In this document: in pieces, positions 1 to 7,240 of the stretch
Position numbering within the stretch: the stretch's first letter is position 1
Layout of the letters: each line of letters starts with the position of its first letter
Assembly (NCBI GenBank): GCA_035528995.1
Contig: DATKXO010000119.1
Coordinates: 1-11,185 of the forward strand
Length of the DNA: 11,185 bases
Reading direction: 5' to 3'
Source of the DNA: DATKXO01 sp035528995
GTDB lineage: Bacteria > Planctomycetota > Phycisphaerae > UBA1845
The notes under the pieces: model-generated
Database searches by the model: none
What the model was told of the DNA's origin: nothing
Seen by the model: only the letters and a program-made list of their open reading frames with translations
Translations under genes and position numbers: made by a program

Positions 1-3000
1 TCCGCCCCGACGATCACGTAGTTGTCGGGCTGGTCGACCAGCGGGTCGTCGTTGTCGCCGTAGATGTTGACCGTCTGGCTGACCGCGCCGGGCGTGAGGA
101 TCGTGTGCTCGATCGAGCTCCACGTGAGGTTCATCGAGCCGGCCGAGTTGATCGTCACGTTGGGCGTGGCCGTCTTGTCGCTGAAGATGTTCACCTCGGC
201 CGGCGTGGTCACCTCGAGCCGGTCCCCCTGCGGCGCGAAGGCCGGGACGGGATCGCCGCCGTTGATCTGAATGGCGAAGTTGAACGACAGCGCGGCATGA
301 ATGTCGTCCGCCAGGCCGGTCGCGGCGGCCGGGGCCGCTTCGAAGCCGGCATTGACGATCAGCCCCGGAATCGTGCCGGGCGCAGGGGCGAACGTCGGCG
401 TGTCGACGTTTACGGGCACGAGCCGGCCGACGGAGTTGTTGACGACGTCGACCCGGGTGTCGTCGACCTCGATCTGGTCGTAGGCGCCGCCCGTCCCAAA
501 GCCCGGTATGATCACGCCCTGTCCAAAGCCGAACGGATCGCTGGTCGTGGCGGCGTCGAAAAGCGGCTCTTCGCTGGGAGCGTAAACGTAGAGCTGGTCG
601 CCCGCCGCCCCGGCACCGCCGCCGGTCACGTTGACGCCGGCGGGGCCCAACCCCATCAAGTGAAGATCGGGCCCGTCGGAGCCGCCCGCCACGCCGGGGA
701 ACTGGTCGCGCCAATCCCCTTCGATGGGGCCGTCCCACGGGTTTCCGCCGAGGAATACCAGCGCCGAGCTGGTGCTGAGCGGCGCGACCGTCAGGTCGTC
801 GCTCATCGCGGTGCCCTCCACCGTGACGCTGTCGTCGCTGGCCGCGTCGCCGACATAGACGATCTGCTCGACCGCGTCGGACCGCAGTAGCGTCCCCGCG
901 TCGATCTGCACGTAGGTCCGCGCGATCCCCATGCCTAGGTAGTGGATGTCCGTCTGGCGCGCGCCGCCCGCGTCGATCACTCGCATCAGGTCGCGGTTGC
1001 TGGAGTCGGCCACAGGGTCGCCGCCCGAGATGTCCAAGTACGTGCCGGCGATCACCGTGCCGGCGTCCAGGTACACGCGGAACGCGTCGATCCCTTCGTC
1101 GCCGGAGAAGAAGTGGCTGGCGGCGGCCGAGAGCGTGTTGCCCTGGATGTAAAAGGTGCCGTCGCCTTCGCCGTCGAGAACGGCCAGCGCCCCCCAGCCT
1201 TCCGTGAGCCCCATGCCGGTTGCGTCGATGTTATAGATGTTGTCCAGGCCGGGCCCGTCCGGGCCGTACACGTCGACGTCCTCGAGGTCCTGGTCGTAGA
1301 ACAGGATTCCTCCCGGGCCGAAGATGCCGCCGGGAGCGACCGGCGTGTTGAACGCCCCGCCGCCGATGGTCGTCGCGTCCATGTGGAACTCACGGGCGAA
1401 GGCGTCCCCGAAGTCCTCAATGCGCAGCTCGTCTCGGGAGCCGGCGCCGGCGTTCAGATCCACCGGGCTCACAACCCCCATCGTCATGCCGAACGCGTCC
1501 TTGATCTGGATGAAATCGTCGCCGCCGCCGGTGTTCAGCTCGGTTTCCGCCAGGCCGGCCGCGGTCGATCTGACGGTGAAGATCTGGGGGTCGTCGTTCG
1601 TCCAGATCGTCACCGTGCCGGCGCCGAGGTTCTGATACGTGATGTCCCCGGAGGGGATCGCGCCGGGAGGGCCGGTAATCCCGACGATCATCGTGTTGGT
1701 GATCGTGACGCCCTCGGTCGTGGCGCTGGAAGGGGCGGTCCGATCGTCGACGTTCAAGGCGTCGTCGCCGGCGCCGCCGTCGACGGTCACGTCGCCCAGG
1801 ATCTCGTCGACGTTGCCGGCCTTCTCCACGTCGAAAACGTCGTTGCCGCCCTGGCCGAAGGCAAACCAGCCGACCGCTGCGCCGGTGGCTTCCCAGTCGA
1901 AGCGATCGGCCGCGCCGTCGTCACTCTCCAGCGTGCCCCCGGTCAATTCGTTGCCGTACAGTTCCAGGGTGAGGAGGCCCGTAGCCGGGTTCGGATTGTC
2001 CACGACGAACGTATCCGCGCCGTCCAGCCCGTTGACCGTCACCACCTGCTTGTTGGCAAACTCGATGCTCTCGAACGCCGCGGTGCCGCCGTCGTTGATC
2101 TCCGTCGTAGTGAACGGTCCGATGCCCGGCCCGTCCACCACGTTGGCCGTGTCGCCGGCCGGCGTCAGCGCAATGTCCAACTGCACGGCGGGCGTCGTGT
2201 CGTAGATGGGGGCGAGATCGAAGAACCCGATGATCTGTTCGTCCCCGTTCAGACCCAGCATCCCGCCTGCTTGAGCGGCACTATCGTCCGGATCGAACAC
2301 GATAAACCCATCGCTGGCCCAATACGGTCCGTAAAGCGGCGGGCCCGGCGGCACCGAGGGCCCGGTGACGTACCACTCGCGAGCAATGCCGATGCCCGGA
2401 TCGCCCTCAATCATCAGGGTGTTGGCACCCGCGTCGGCGTCGAAAATGATTCCAGCGAGTAGAACGACCAGCCCCTGGGCGTTGTCGACGGTCAGCGTGT
2501 CGTCGTCGTCCGAACCCTCGATCAGGAGAGTGGCCACGTGCGCCGTCGGGCTGTCGAAGACGAGCGTGCCGTTGACGAACACCTGAACGTTGTTGCCGGA
2601 CCCGTCCAACTGAACGAGGAAATCGTCGGCCACCCCATTGTCCGCCTCGTTCGGTCCCGGATCGGCGTCGGCGGTCACGACGACGGTCATCGGCAGCGCC
2701 GACTGGACCTCTTCGATGCTCAGATAGTTGGCGTCGATCGAGCCGGGCTCGGTGATCTTGCCCGCCCCGGGACCGAGCACCATCAAGGTCGCCGCCGGCC
2801 CGCCGTCGTAGTAGAGCACGTCGCGGTCGCCCGGCGCGCCCGGGAAGGCCGGCAGATTGCCGTCGATGGTCAGGCCAGTCGTCGCGTTCAGGCCGGAGAG
2901 CGCCAGATCGGGCCCCAGCGACGCCCCCACGCCCCCGTCGATGGTCACGTCCGCCGAATTCGGGCCGGTGGGCGTGACCGTCAAAGCGTCGGCCGTGGGC

Positions 3001-6000
3001 GTGGCCGCAACCAGCACGGTGTCGTCATTGCTCGCGTCGCCGTCGTACGAGACCGTCTCCATCGAGCGCACGTTGACGGGAATGGCGAACCCGCTGACGG
3101 TGAGGTCGCCGTTCACCGTGGTGGGATAGCCGAACGTGAGATTCCGCGCGCCGCCGCCCAGGTCGTTGATTTCCAGCACGTCTCGGTTGGCCGGGTCACC
3201 CGCCGGGTCGTTCCCCTCGATCAGCAGGCTCGCGCCGCCCACGTCGGCGGTCACGTTGAGCACGAACCGGTCGTTGCCCGTGTTGCCCGTAAAGATATTG
3301 TCGCCGGTCAGGCCGTCGGCGTTGATCGTCACGGTGTTCGAGTCGCTGCCAATGCCGGAATCGACCGCCGTGCTGCTGGTGGCGGTCGTGTCGTCCACGT
3401 CGATGGTGTTCCCGCCCGACCCGGCCAGGATGACCAAATCGTCCAGCTTGTTGCCGGGACTCGTCAAATACATAATGCTCTGCGGCGAGAAGCCGTCGAT
3501 GCCGGTGTAGGTGCCGTTGTCGGCGATCGACGCCGTATCCCCCGTCGCGTCGCCCGTGTCGTCGATTTGCAGGCGGCTCACGCCATCGTTGAAAATCAAC
3601 CCCAGGGTGCCCACTATCGCATCGAGGTTTCCGGTGCCGTCGCCGAAATTGGCGGTTTCGTTCCCCACGGTGACCGTGGCGGCATGGGCGCCCCTGGTCA
3701 GGCAGACTTGCGTGTCGGTTCCCAACGCGGTGCTCAGAACGTCGACCGTGGTGTCGAAGTCTTCGGTCGTATAGAAGAGCAAGCCGTTCACGTTGGCATA
3801 GCTGATCACGCCCCCGGCCACGCCCGTGATATCGGCGTCGGTCAAGGTGATGGTCGGATCCTGGGCGGTGCCGTAGGGGTCGAGGACGTAGGCCCCGTCT
3901 CCCCACCCGACGCCGCCGTCGATGGTGACGGGGCCCAAGATGTTGTCCAGCGTTCCGCTCGATCCCAACCGAAGGGAATCGCTCCCGCCTTGACCGAACG
4001 CCCAAGTCGTCACCGATGCCGCGGTGCCGTCGACGTTGAGCTGATCGGCCGCGTTATCGTCCAGATTGAGGATTCCGCCGGTCAGCTCGTTGCCGAGGAC
4101 GAACAGGTCAGACAGCCCCGTGGCCGCGTTGGGGTTGTTGACAGTAATCGTGTCGGCTCCGTCGAGACCGTTGACCGAGACGATCCCCTTGTTGGCGAAC
4201 TCGTAGCTCTCGAACAGTGCGCCGCCCGAGCTCACCCGGGTGGTGGTGAAACCGCCGAAGCCGGCCCCGTCGACTACGTTGATCGTCTCGGGCCCGGGCG
4301 TGGCGAAGACGTCCAACTGGCCCGCTGGCGTGACCGAGACCACCGGCGAGAGGTTGAAGAACAGGATCAGCTCCTCGTCGCCGTCCATTCCGCCCAACGC
4401 CGGGACGTCGTCCGGATCGAGCACCACCGCCCCGTCGTGGGGACCGAAGGGACCGCCCAAGCTCGCTGGGATGGCCGGGCCGGACGCGTACGTTTCTCGT
4501 TCTACGGAAACGGGAGCGGGATCGCCCTCGATCACCAGCGAGTTGGCCCCACCGCCGCCGTCGAAAACGATCCCGCCAGGCGTGACGACGAGACCCTGGG
4601 CGTTGTTGACGACCAGCGTGTCGTCGTCCCCCTCCCCGTTGACGGCGATGGCGGCGCCGAACCCCGATCCGAGCCGCTCCACTTCGATCCGGTCGTTGCC
4701 GGCCCCGAGGTTGATCACCAGGTTGGTCATCCCGGTGGTGTTCACGTCCACCAGCTCGGCGTTGGCCGGGGCTTCGACTCGCACGGTGTCGTCGGCCGGG
4801 TCGGGATCGAACAGGTGCACGTCGGCGTCGTTGCCCGCGCCGAAATCCATGATCCGCGTGGTGCCGACGAGCATGTCGCTGATCGGCTCCAGGCCGGTGT
4901 AGGTGATCGCCCCGATAACGCCGTCCAGCTCGACGCTCCCCTCGCCTGCGGCGTCGAGGTAGTGGGTGATCGTGTCGAACGTGCCGTCGGTCAGCTCGAG
5001 CGTGTCGCCGGGGCCCGTGGTGTTGAGTCCGCCTTGGAAGTCGATTCCGCCCGCGGGGATCGGACTGCCGTTGCTGAAGTCGACGATCAGCTTGTCGCTG
5101 TCGTCCGAGCCGTTGACCGTGATCGAGTTCAAGTCGCCCAGCGGAGCCGTCGTGAAGAGGTCGCCGTTTATGTACACCTCGACGTCCGTCCCCGCCGCGT
5201 TGAGCTTGATGAGGAACACGTCGTCGACACCGCTGTCGGCCACGTTGTCCCCGCCCGGGTCGTCGTCGGCGTCGACTTCCAGATGGGCCATCGCGTAGAT
5301 CGCGTCGCCCAGCGCCAAGACGTCGACGCGGGGAAAGTCCAGCCCGGTGTTGGTGACGTTGTCGTCCTCGTCGTCGCCGTCGTTGATCGTCACGCCGGTC
5401 GTCTGGAGCAGACCGGCGTACTCGGTCTGGGTGAGTCGCCGGCCCATTTCCTGGACGGCCAACTGCTGGGCCAGCACGGCGATGCCGGAGATGTGCGGCG
5501 AGGCCTGGCTGGTGCCGTGATAGTCGGCGTCGCCTGCTGAATCGTCGGCGCCGGTAATCACGGCCCCGGGCGCCATCACCGTGGTCAGCGTCTCGTGCCG
5601 CTGCGAGAAGGGCGCGATGCGGTCCACGTCGGTCGAGTTGGCGATCGCCCCGCTTGAGTATGTCCATCCCCCCGTGTTCCCGTCGTACACCGCGCCCACG
5701 GAGAGCGAGCTCGGATCGGCCGATGGATAGGCGACGCCCTGCGCGCTCTCGTGCGTGGCAAAACCATTGCCGGAGGAAGAAACCACCATCACGTCCATGG
5801 CCTCCAGCGCGGCCAACTCGTCGGAGATGCCGTACAGCGTCTGGGGAGTGGTGTAGTTCTGCTCGTCGCCACACGACATGTTGATGCTGGCAATGTTGTA
5901 CTTGTCGACATTGTCCACGACCCATTGCAGGGCGGCTTCGATATAGCCGAAATTCCCGTCACCGCCGTCCTCGAAGACTTTCAGGTGAATAATATCGGCC

Positions 6001-6629
6001 CCAGGCGCCATGCCGGGGTACGTGGCGTCTTCAGACGCAACGATGCTGGAGACGTTCGACCCGTGGCCGTTGACGTCGGAAGCGTCCGGGTCGCCATCGG
6101 CGAAGTCCCAAGAGTAGACGATCCGATCGGCGATTCCGTCGGCCGGGGCGACGTCGGGTCCGAAGAACGGGTGATTCAAGTCGATGCCCGTGTCCAGAAT
6201 CACGGTGGCGAACCCGCTGCCGTCGATCCCCGCAAACCGCGCGTCCGCGCGGAAAGCAGCCAGGTTGATCTGCGGCGTCGACTCGGCCGTGGCGGGGGAA
6301 AGCCCCCCGATTCCGGCTTCCCCGACCTCGCCGCCCACGTAGATCGGCTGGGTCGATCCCGTCGTCGTAATGGCGTCGATGAGTTCTTGCGCCCGGGCAT
6401 CCATGGCGACGGAGCTAGGACCCAACTGGCCCGCAACGGCCACCTCCTGCTGCGAGAAGCCCGCAAGCATGTCCGCCTGCAAGAGGCCCCCCACATCCAG
6501 AAGCGTTCGCTCTTCAAGCGCCTCGAGCTGCAACGGCCGACGACCGCCACGGGCGGTGCGTTTGAGGTTTGCGACGGTGAGCAGATTGCGGGACTTGATT
6601 CGATTACCGAAAGGTCTGCGCCACCACAT
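1..6629 (-). CDS. Giant secreted subtilisin-like (S8) serine peptidase with RTX-like repeat tail, C-terminus cut by window edge
   Basis: The frame is open from the ATG at 6629 to the left edge, 2209 complete codons with no stop. An in-frame TGA lies two codons upstream and GGAG sits 9 nt before the ATG, which fixes the start. Residues 30-45 hold a basic stretch and LEALEERTLLD, the planctomycete extracellular-protein motif (Pfam Planc_extracel type). No ordinary hydrophobic signal peptide is visible. Residues about 121-440 form the subtilase domain: Asp146 in ILDTGID, His189 in NGHGSN, oxyanion Asn288 in SSGNG, and nucleophile Ser374 in GTSQASPH. The family usually has GHGT and GTSMASPH, so two near-catalytic positions differ. 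There is no recognisable I9 propeptide. From about residue 450 the protein is Asp/Gly-rich, with scattered GxGxDxLxV strands such as GAGDDALNV, resembling degenerate calcium-binding RTX strands. It contains a duplicated superunit of about 700 residues. The protein probably acts outside the cytoplasm as a peptidase or surface protein; its substrate cannot be told. The gene has its own promoter and is likely monocistronic as far as visible. Confidence 0.93.
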   Translation of the reverse strand, partial: MWWRRPFGNRIKSRNLLTVANLKRTARGGRRPLQLEALEERTLLDVGGLLQADMLAGFSQQEVAVAGQLGPSSVAMDARAQELIDAITTTGSTQPIYVGGEVGEAGIGGLSPATAESTPQINLAAFRADARFAGIDGSGFATVILDTGIDLNHPFFGPDVAPADGIADRIVYSWDFADGDPDASDVNGHGSNVSSIVASEDATYPGMAPGADIIHLKVFEDGGDGNFGYIEAALQWVVDNVDKYNIASINMSCGDEQNYTTPQTLYGISDELAALEAMDVMVVSSSGNGFATHESAQGVAYPSADPSSLSVGAVYDGNTGGWTYSSGAIANSTDVDRIAPFSQRHETLTTVMAPGAVITGADDSAGDADYHGTSQASPHISGIAVLAQQLAVQEMGRRLTQTEYAGLLQTTGVTINDGDDEDDNVTNTGLDFPRVDVLALGDAIYAMAHLEVDADDDPGGDNVADSGVDDVFLIKLNAAGTDVEVYINGDLFTTAPLGDLNSITVNGSDDSDKLIVDFSNGSPIPAGGIDFQGGLNTTGPGDTLELTDGTFDTITHYLDAAGEGSVELDGVIGAITYTGLEPISDMLVGTTRIMDFGAGNDADVHLFDPDPADDTVRVEAPANAELVDVNTTGMTNLVINLGAGNDRIEVERLGSGFGAAIAVNGEGDDDTLVVNNAQGLVVTPGGIVFDGGGGANSLVIEGDPAPVSVERETYASGPAIPASLGGPFGPHDGAVVLDPDDVPALGGMDGDEELILFFNLSPVVSVTPAGQLDVFATPGPETINVVDGAGFGGFTTTRVSSGGALFESYEFANKGIVSVNGLDGADTITVNNPNAATGLSDLFVLGNELTGGILNLDDNAADQLNVDGTAASVTTWAFGQGGSDSLRLGSSGTLDNILGPVTIDGGVGWGDGAYVLDPYGTAQDPTITLTDADITGVAGGVISYANVNGLLFYTTEDFDTTVDVLSTALGTDTQVCLTRGAHAATVTVGNETANFGDGTGNLDAIVGTLGLIFNDGVSRLQIDDTGDATGDTASIADNGTYTGIDGFSPQSIMYLTSPGNKLDDLVILAGSGGNTIDVDDTTATSSTAVDSGIGSDSNTVTINADGLTGDNIFTGNTGNDRFVLNVTADVGGASLLIEGNDPAGDPANRDVLEINDLGGGARNLTFGYPTTVNGDLTVSGFAIPVNVRSMETVSYDGDASNDDTVLVAATPTADALTVTPTGPNSADVTIDGGVGASLGPDLALSGLNATTGLTIDGNLPAFPGAPGDRDVLYYDGGPAATLMVLGPGAGKITEPGSIDANYLSIEEVQSALPMTVVVTADADPGPNEADNGVADDFLVQLDGSGNNVQVFVNGTLVFDSPTAHVATLLIEGSDDDDTLTVDNAQGLVVLLAGIIFDADAGANTLMIEGDPGIGIAREWYVTGPSVPPGPPLYGPYWASDGFIVFDPDDSAAQAGGMLGLNGDEQIIGFFDLAPIYDTTPAVQLDIALTPAGDTANVVDGPGIGPFTTTEINDGGTAAFESIEFANKQVVTVNGLDGADTFVVDNPNPATGLLTLELYGNELTGGTLESDDGAADRFDWEATGAAVGWFAFGQGGNDVFDVEKAGNVDEILGDVTVDGGAGDDALNVDDRTAPSSATTEGVTITNTMIVGITGPPGAIPSGDITYQNLGAGTVTIWTNDDPQIFTVRSTAAGLAETELNTGGGDDFIQIKDAFGMTMGVVSPVDLNAGAGSRDELRIEDFGDAFAREFHMDATTIGGGAFNTPVAPGGIFGPGGILFYDQDLEDVDVYGPDGPGLDNIYNIDATGMGLTEGWGALAVLDGEGDGTFYIQGNTLSAAASHFFSGDEGIDAFRVYLDAGTVIAGTYLDISGGDPVADSSNRDLMRVIDAGGARQTDIHYLGMGIARTYVQIDAGTLLRSDAVEQIVYVGDAASDDSVTVEGTAMSDDLTVAPLSTSSALVFLGGNPWDGPIEGDWRDQFPGVAGGSDGPDLHLMGLGPAGVNVTGGGAGAAGDQLYVYAPSEEPLFDAATTSDPFGFGQGVIIPGFGTGGAYDQIEVDDTRVDVVNNSVGRLVPVNVDTPTFAPAPGTIPGLIVNAGFEAAPAAATGLADDIHAALSFNFAIQINGGDPVPAFAPQGDRLEVTTPAEVNIFSDKTATPNVTINSAGSMNLTWSSIEHTILTPGAVSQTVNIYGDNDDPLVDQPDNYVIVGA
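744..1037 (-). repeat. Intragenic repeat module C' (superunit 2)
   Basis: Residues 1865-1962 of the S8 protein, the second copy of module C. It completes the A-C / B-C' layout of two superunits. The visible C-terminal end (about residues 2187-2209: NIYGDNDDP, then DNYVI) again resembles the start of a C-type module, so more copies may lie beyond the left edge. Confidence 0.6.
1764..2675 (-). repeat. Intragenic repeat module B (superunit 2, equals A1 plus A2)
   Basis: Residues 1319-1622 of the S8 protein. It joins, without the intervening segment, sequence matching A1 (residues 452-518) to sequence matching A2 (663-909). Key landmarks are SDDDDTLTVDNAQGLVV, VFDPDD, NGDEQI, FANK, VNGLDGADT, GNELTGG and VTVDGGAGDD. 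The offset from A2 is about 707-713 residues. It ends in a good RTX-like strand, GGAGDDALNV. Confidence 0.88.
2931..3227 (-). repeat. Intragenic repeat module C (superunit 1)
   Basis: Residues 1135-1233 of the S8 protein. Landmarks are IEGNDP, ANRDVLEI, then METVSYDGDASNDDTV and ADALTVTPTG. The same order appears at residues 1865-1962 (DISGGDP, SNRDLMRV, VEQIVYVGDAASDDSV, SDDLTVAP). Similarity is weaker than between modules A2 and B, but order and spacing agree, offset 730 residues. Confidence 0.65.
3903..4643 (-). repeat. Intragenic repeat module A2 (superunit 1)
   Basis: Residues 663-909 of the S8 protein, paralogous to residues 1370-1622. Shared landmarks in the same order are DDDTLVVNNAQGLVV, ANSLVIEGDP, VVLDPDD, FANK, VNGLDGADT, GNELTGG, FGQGG and VTIDGG. 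Over residues 811-868 against 1524-1581 I count 36 identical positions of 58. Module A2 is separated from A1 by about 144 extra residues (519-662) that superunit 2 lacks. Confidence 0.88.
5076..5276 (-). repeat. Intragenic repeat module A1 (first copy of superunit start)
   Basis: Residues 452-518 of the S8 protein. The module runs from VDADDDPGG through NVADSGVDD to NGSDDSDKLIVDF. It matches the start of the second superunit (TADADPGPNEADNG, then GVADDFLVQL and EGSDDDDTLTVDN, from residue 1319). It follows the peptidase domain directly and marks the start of the first tail superunit. Confidence 0.75.
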
Positions 6630-6638
6630 GGTTCAAGT

Positions 6639-6642
6639 CTCC
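6639..6642 (-). promoter_or_regulatory. Ribosome binding site of the S8 peptidase gene
   Basis: GGAG on the minus strand, 9 nt before the ATG at 6629. Together with the in-frame TGA just upstream of the ATG it decides the start codon. Confidence 0.7.
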
Positions 6643-6723
6643 AATGCCTAGCGATGGGAAGGCGATGCTCTGCCCGGGAAACTGATGAGGAGAGCCCATA
6701 TTCTGCGCTTACGAGCGGCCTGT

Positions 6724-6752
6724 GTGATAAACTACGCAAGTGAGGATGTCAA
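6724..6752 (-). promoter_or_regulatory. Sigma70-type promoter of the S8 peptidase gene
   Basis: On the minus strand a perfect TTGACA (6752-6747) is followed after exactly 17 bp by TATCAC (6729-6724), which matches the -10 consensus at 4 of 6 positions. Transcription would begin near 6717 and leave a leader of about 88 nt before the ATG at 6629. The local sequence is more AT-rich than the surrounding coding DNA. A short stem (CGCT/AGCG with a 4-nt loop, 6706-6717) would lie at the extreme 5' end of the transcript. Confidence 0.65.
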
Positions 6753-6761
6753 GTACCTATA

Positions 6762-6777
6762 GGGATTTACCGGGATT
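6762..6777 (-). promoter_or_regulatory. Direct repeat upstream of the -35 box, possible activator site
   Basis: The hexamer AATCCC (minus strand) occurs twice, at 6777-6772 and 6767-6762, with a 10-bp period. It ends 9 bp before the -35 box. Two half-sites one helical turn apart in this position are typical of activator binding, but no regulator is known for it and chance is possible. Confidence 0.3.
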
Positions 6778-7008
6778 AGGGGCAGATAAATAGACTCGAT
6801 AATCTGACCGTTTGGCGCAGAGTTTGCACAATCGGTAGGGGTGCGGATATGGCAGGAGAAGGCGATTCGCGGAAGGTTAGGTAGGCTGGGAGGTCTGGGT
6901 GGAATTCGGCGGGACGCGACAACTCGCACGACCAGCCCCGAATACACCGACCGGCGCGGCTTCTGGTTTGTCTCCTGCACCCCGCTCAGCGCCCAGCCGA
7001 AGCACGAT

Positions 7009-7044
7009 TTCCGCGTTTCCCCGCCGGCCTCGAGAAATGCGGAA
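7009..7044. repeat. Imperfect inverted repeat (hairpin) in the intergenic region
   Basis: Arms TTCCGCGTTTC (7009-7019) and GAAATGCGGAA (7034-7044) pair at 10 of 11 positions around a 14-nt GC-rich loop. On the plus strand it is followed by GCCG and five T (7049-7053), so it looks more like a terminator for rightward than for leftward transcription, although no rightward gene is visible. On the minus strand it lies about 200 nt after the glycosyltransferase stop and has no T-run. Confidence 0.45.
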
Positions 7045-7240
7045 GCCGTTTTTCGCCCGCTACTGAGCGAGGCCAGGGAGCGGAAGCCCGGGGAATCCGC
7101 GCTCTCGGTTGAGCTGAGCGTCCATGGTCCATGCAGACATCGATAGGACACAATCGGGGTCGGCCGCTGGATGGCCGCCCGATGGACGCGTGGGACGACG
7201 AGGCTCGCCAAGAGACGGCGCGATTGCGGCCGTGGTCCGG

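Larger units (their letters stand above)
6753..7240. other. Intergenic region of about 490 bp, no convincing gene
   Basis: This lies between the glycosyltransferase stop and the S8 gene promoter. Open frames exist on both strands (minus 7211-6732, plus 6841-7146), but their translations are Arg/Ser/Pro-rich, have no recognisable domain, and the minus one would end across the promoter. What I can see is the AATCCC direct repeat next to the promoter, a G-rich tract at 6871-6902, and an imperfect hairpin at 7009-7044. No clear terminator for the upstream glycosyltransferase gene is visible. Confidence 0.6.

Noticed and set aside
942..2462. Plus-strand open frame of 506 codons
   Set aside because: Also antisense to the S8 protein gene, with the same Val/Arg/Asp/His-rich shadow composition and no recognisable motif.
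744..5276. Repeats in the S8 gene as a CRISPR array or other DNA-level tandem repeat
   Set aside because: The repetition is at protein level with a period near 2.1 kb and diverged nucleotides; there are no short identical repeats with regular spacers.
2538..5540. Plus-strand open frame of 1000 codons
   Set aside because: It lies entirely antisense to the S8 protein gene. It arises because GAC/GTC/GGC-rich codons of an Asp/Gly/Val-rich protein have few stops in the opposite strand; the translation is Arg/Val/His-rich, without any domain. The minus frame has family motifs, a start, a ribosome site and a promoter.
4108..5925. Minus-strand open frame of 605 codons in another phase
   Set aside because: It overlaps the S8 protein gene out of frame and translates to Arg/Gly-rich low-complexity sequence. 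The true frame continues through it without interruption.
6732..7211. Minus-strand open frame of 159 codons between the glycosyltransferase and S8 genes
   Set aside because: No domain or codon pattern like the real genes, and it would run through the predicted promoter of the S8 gene. Treated as intergenic.
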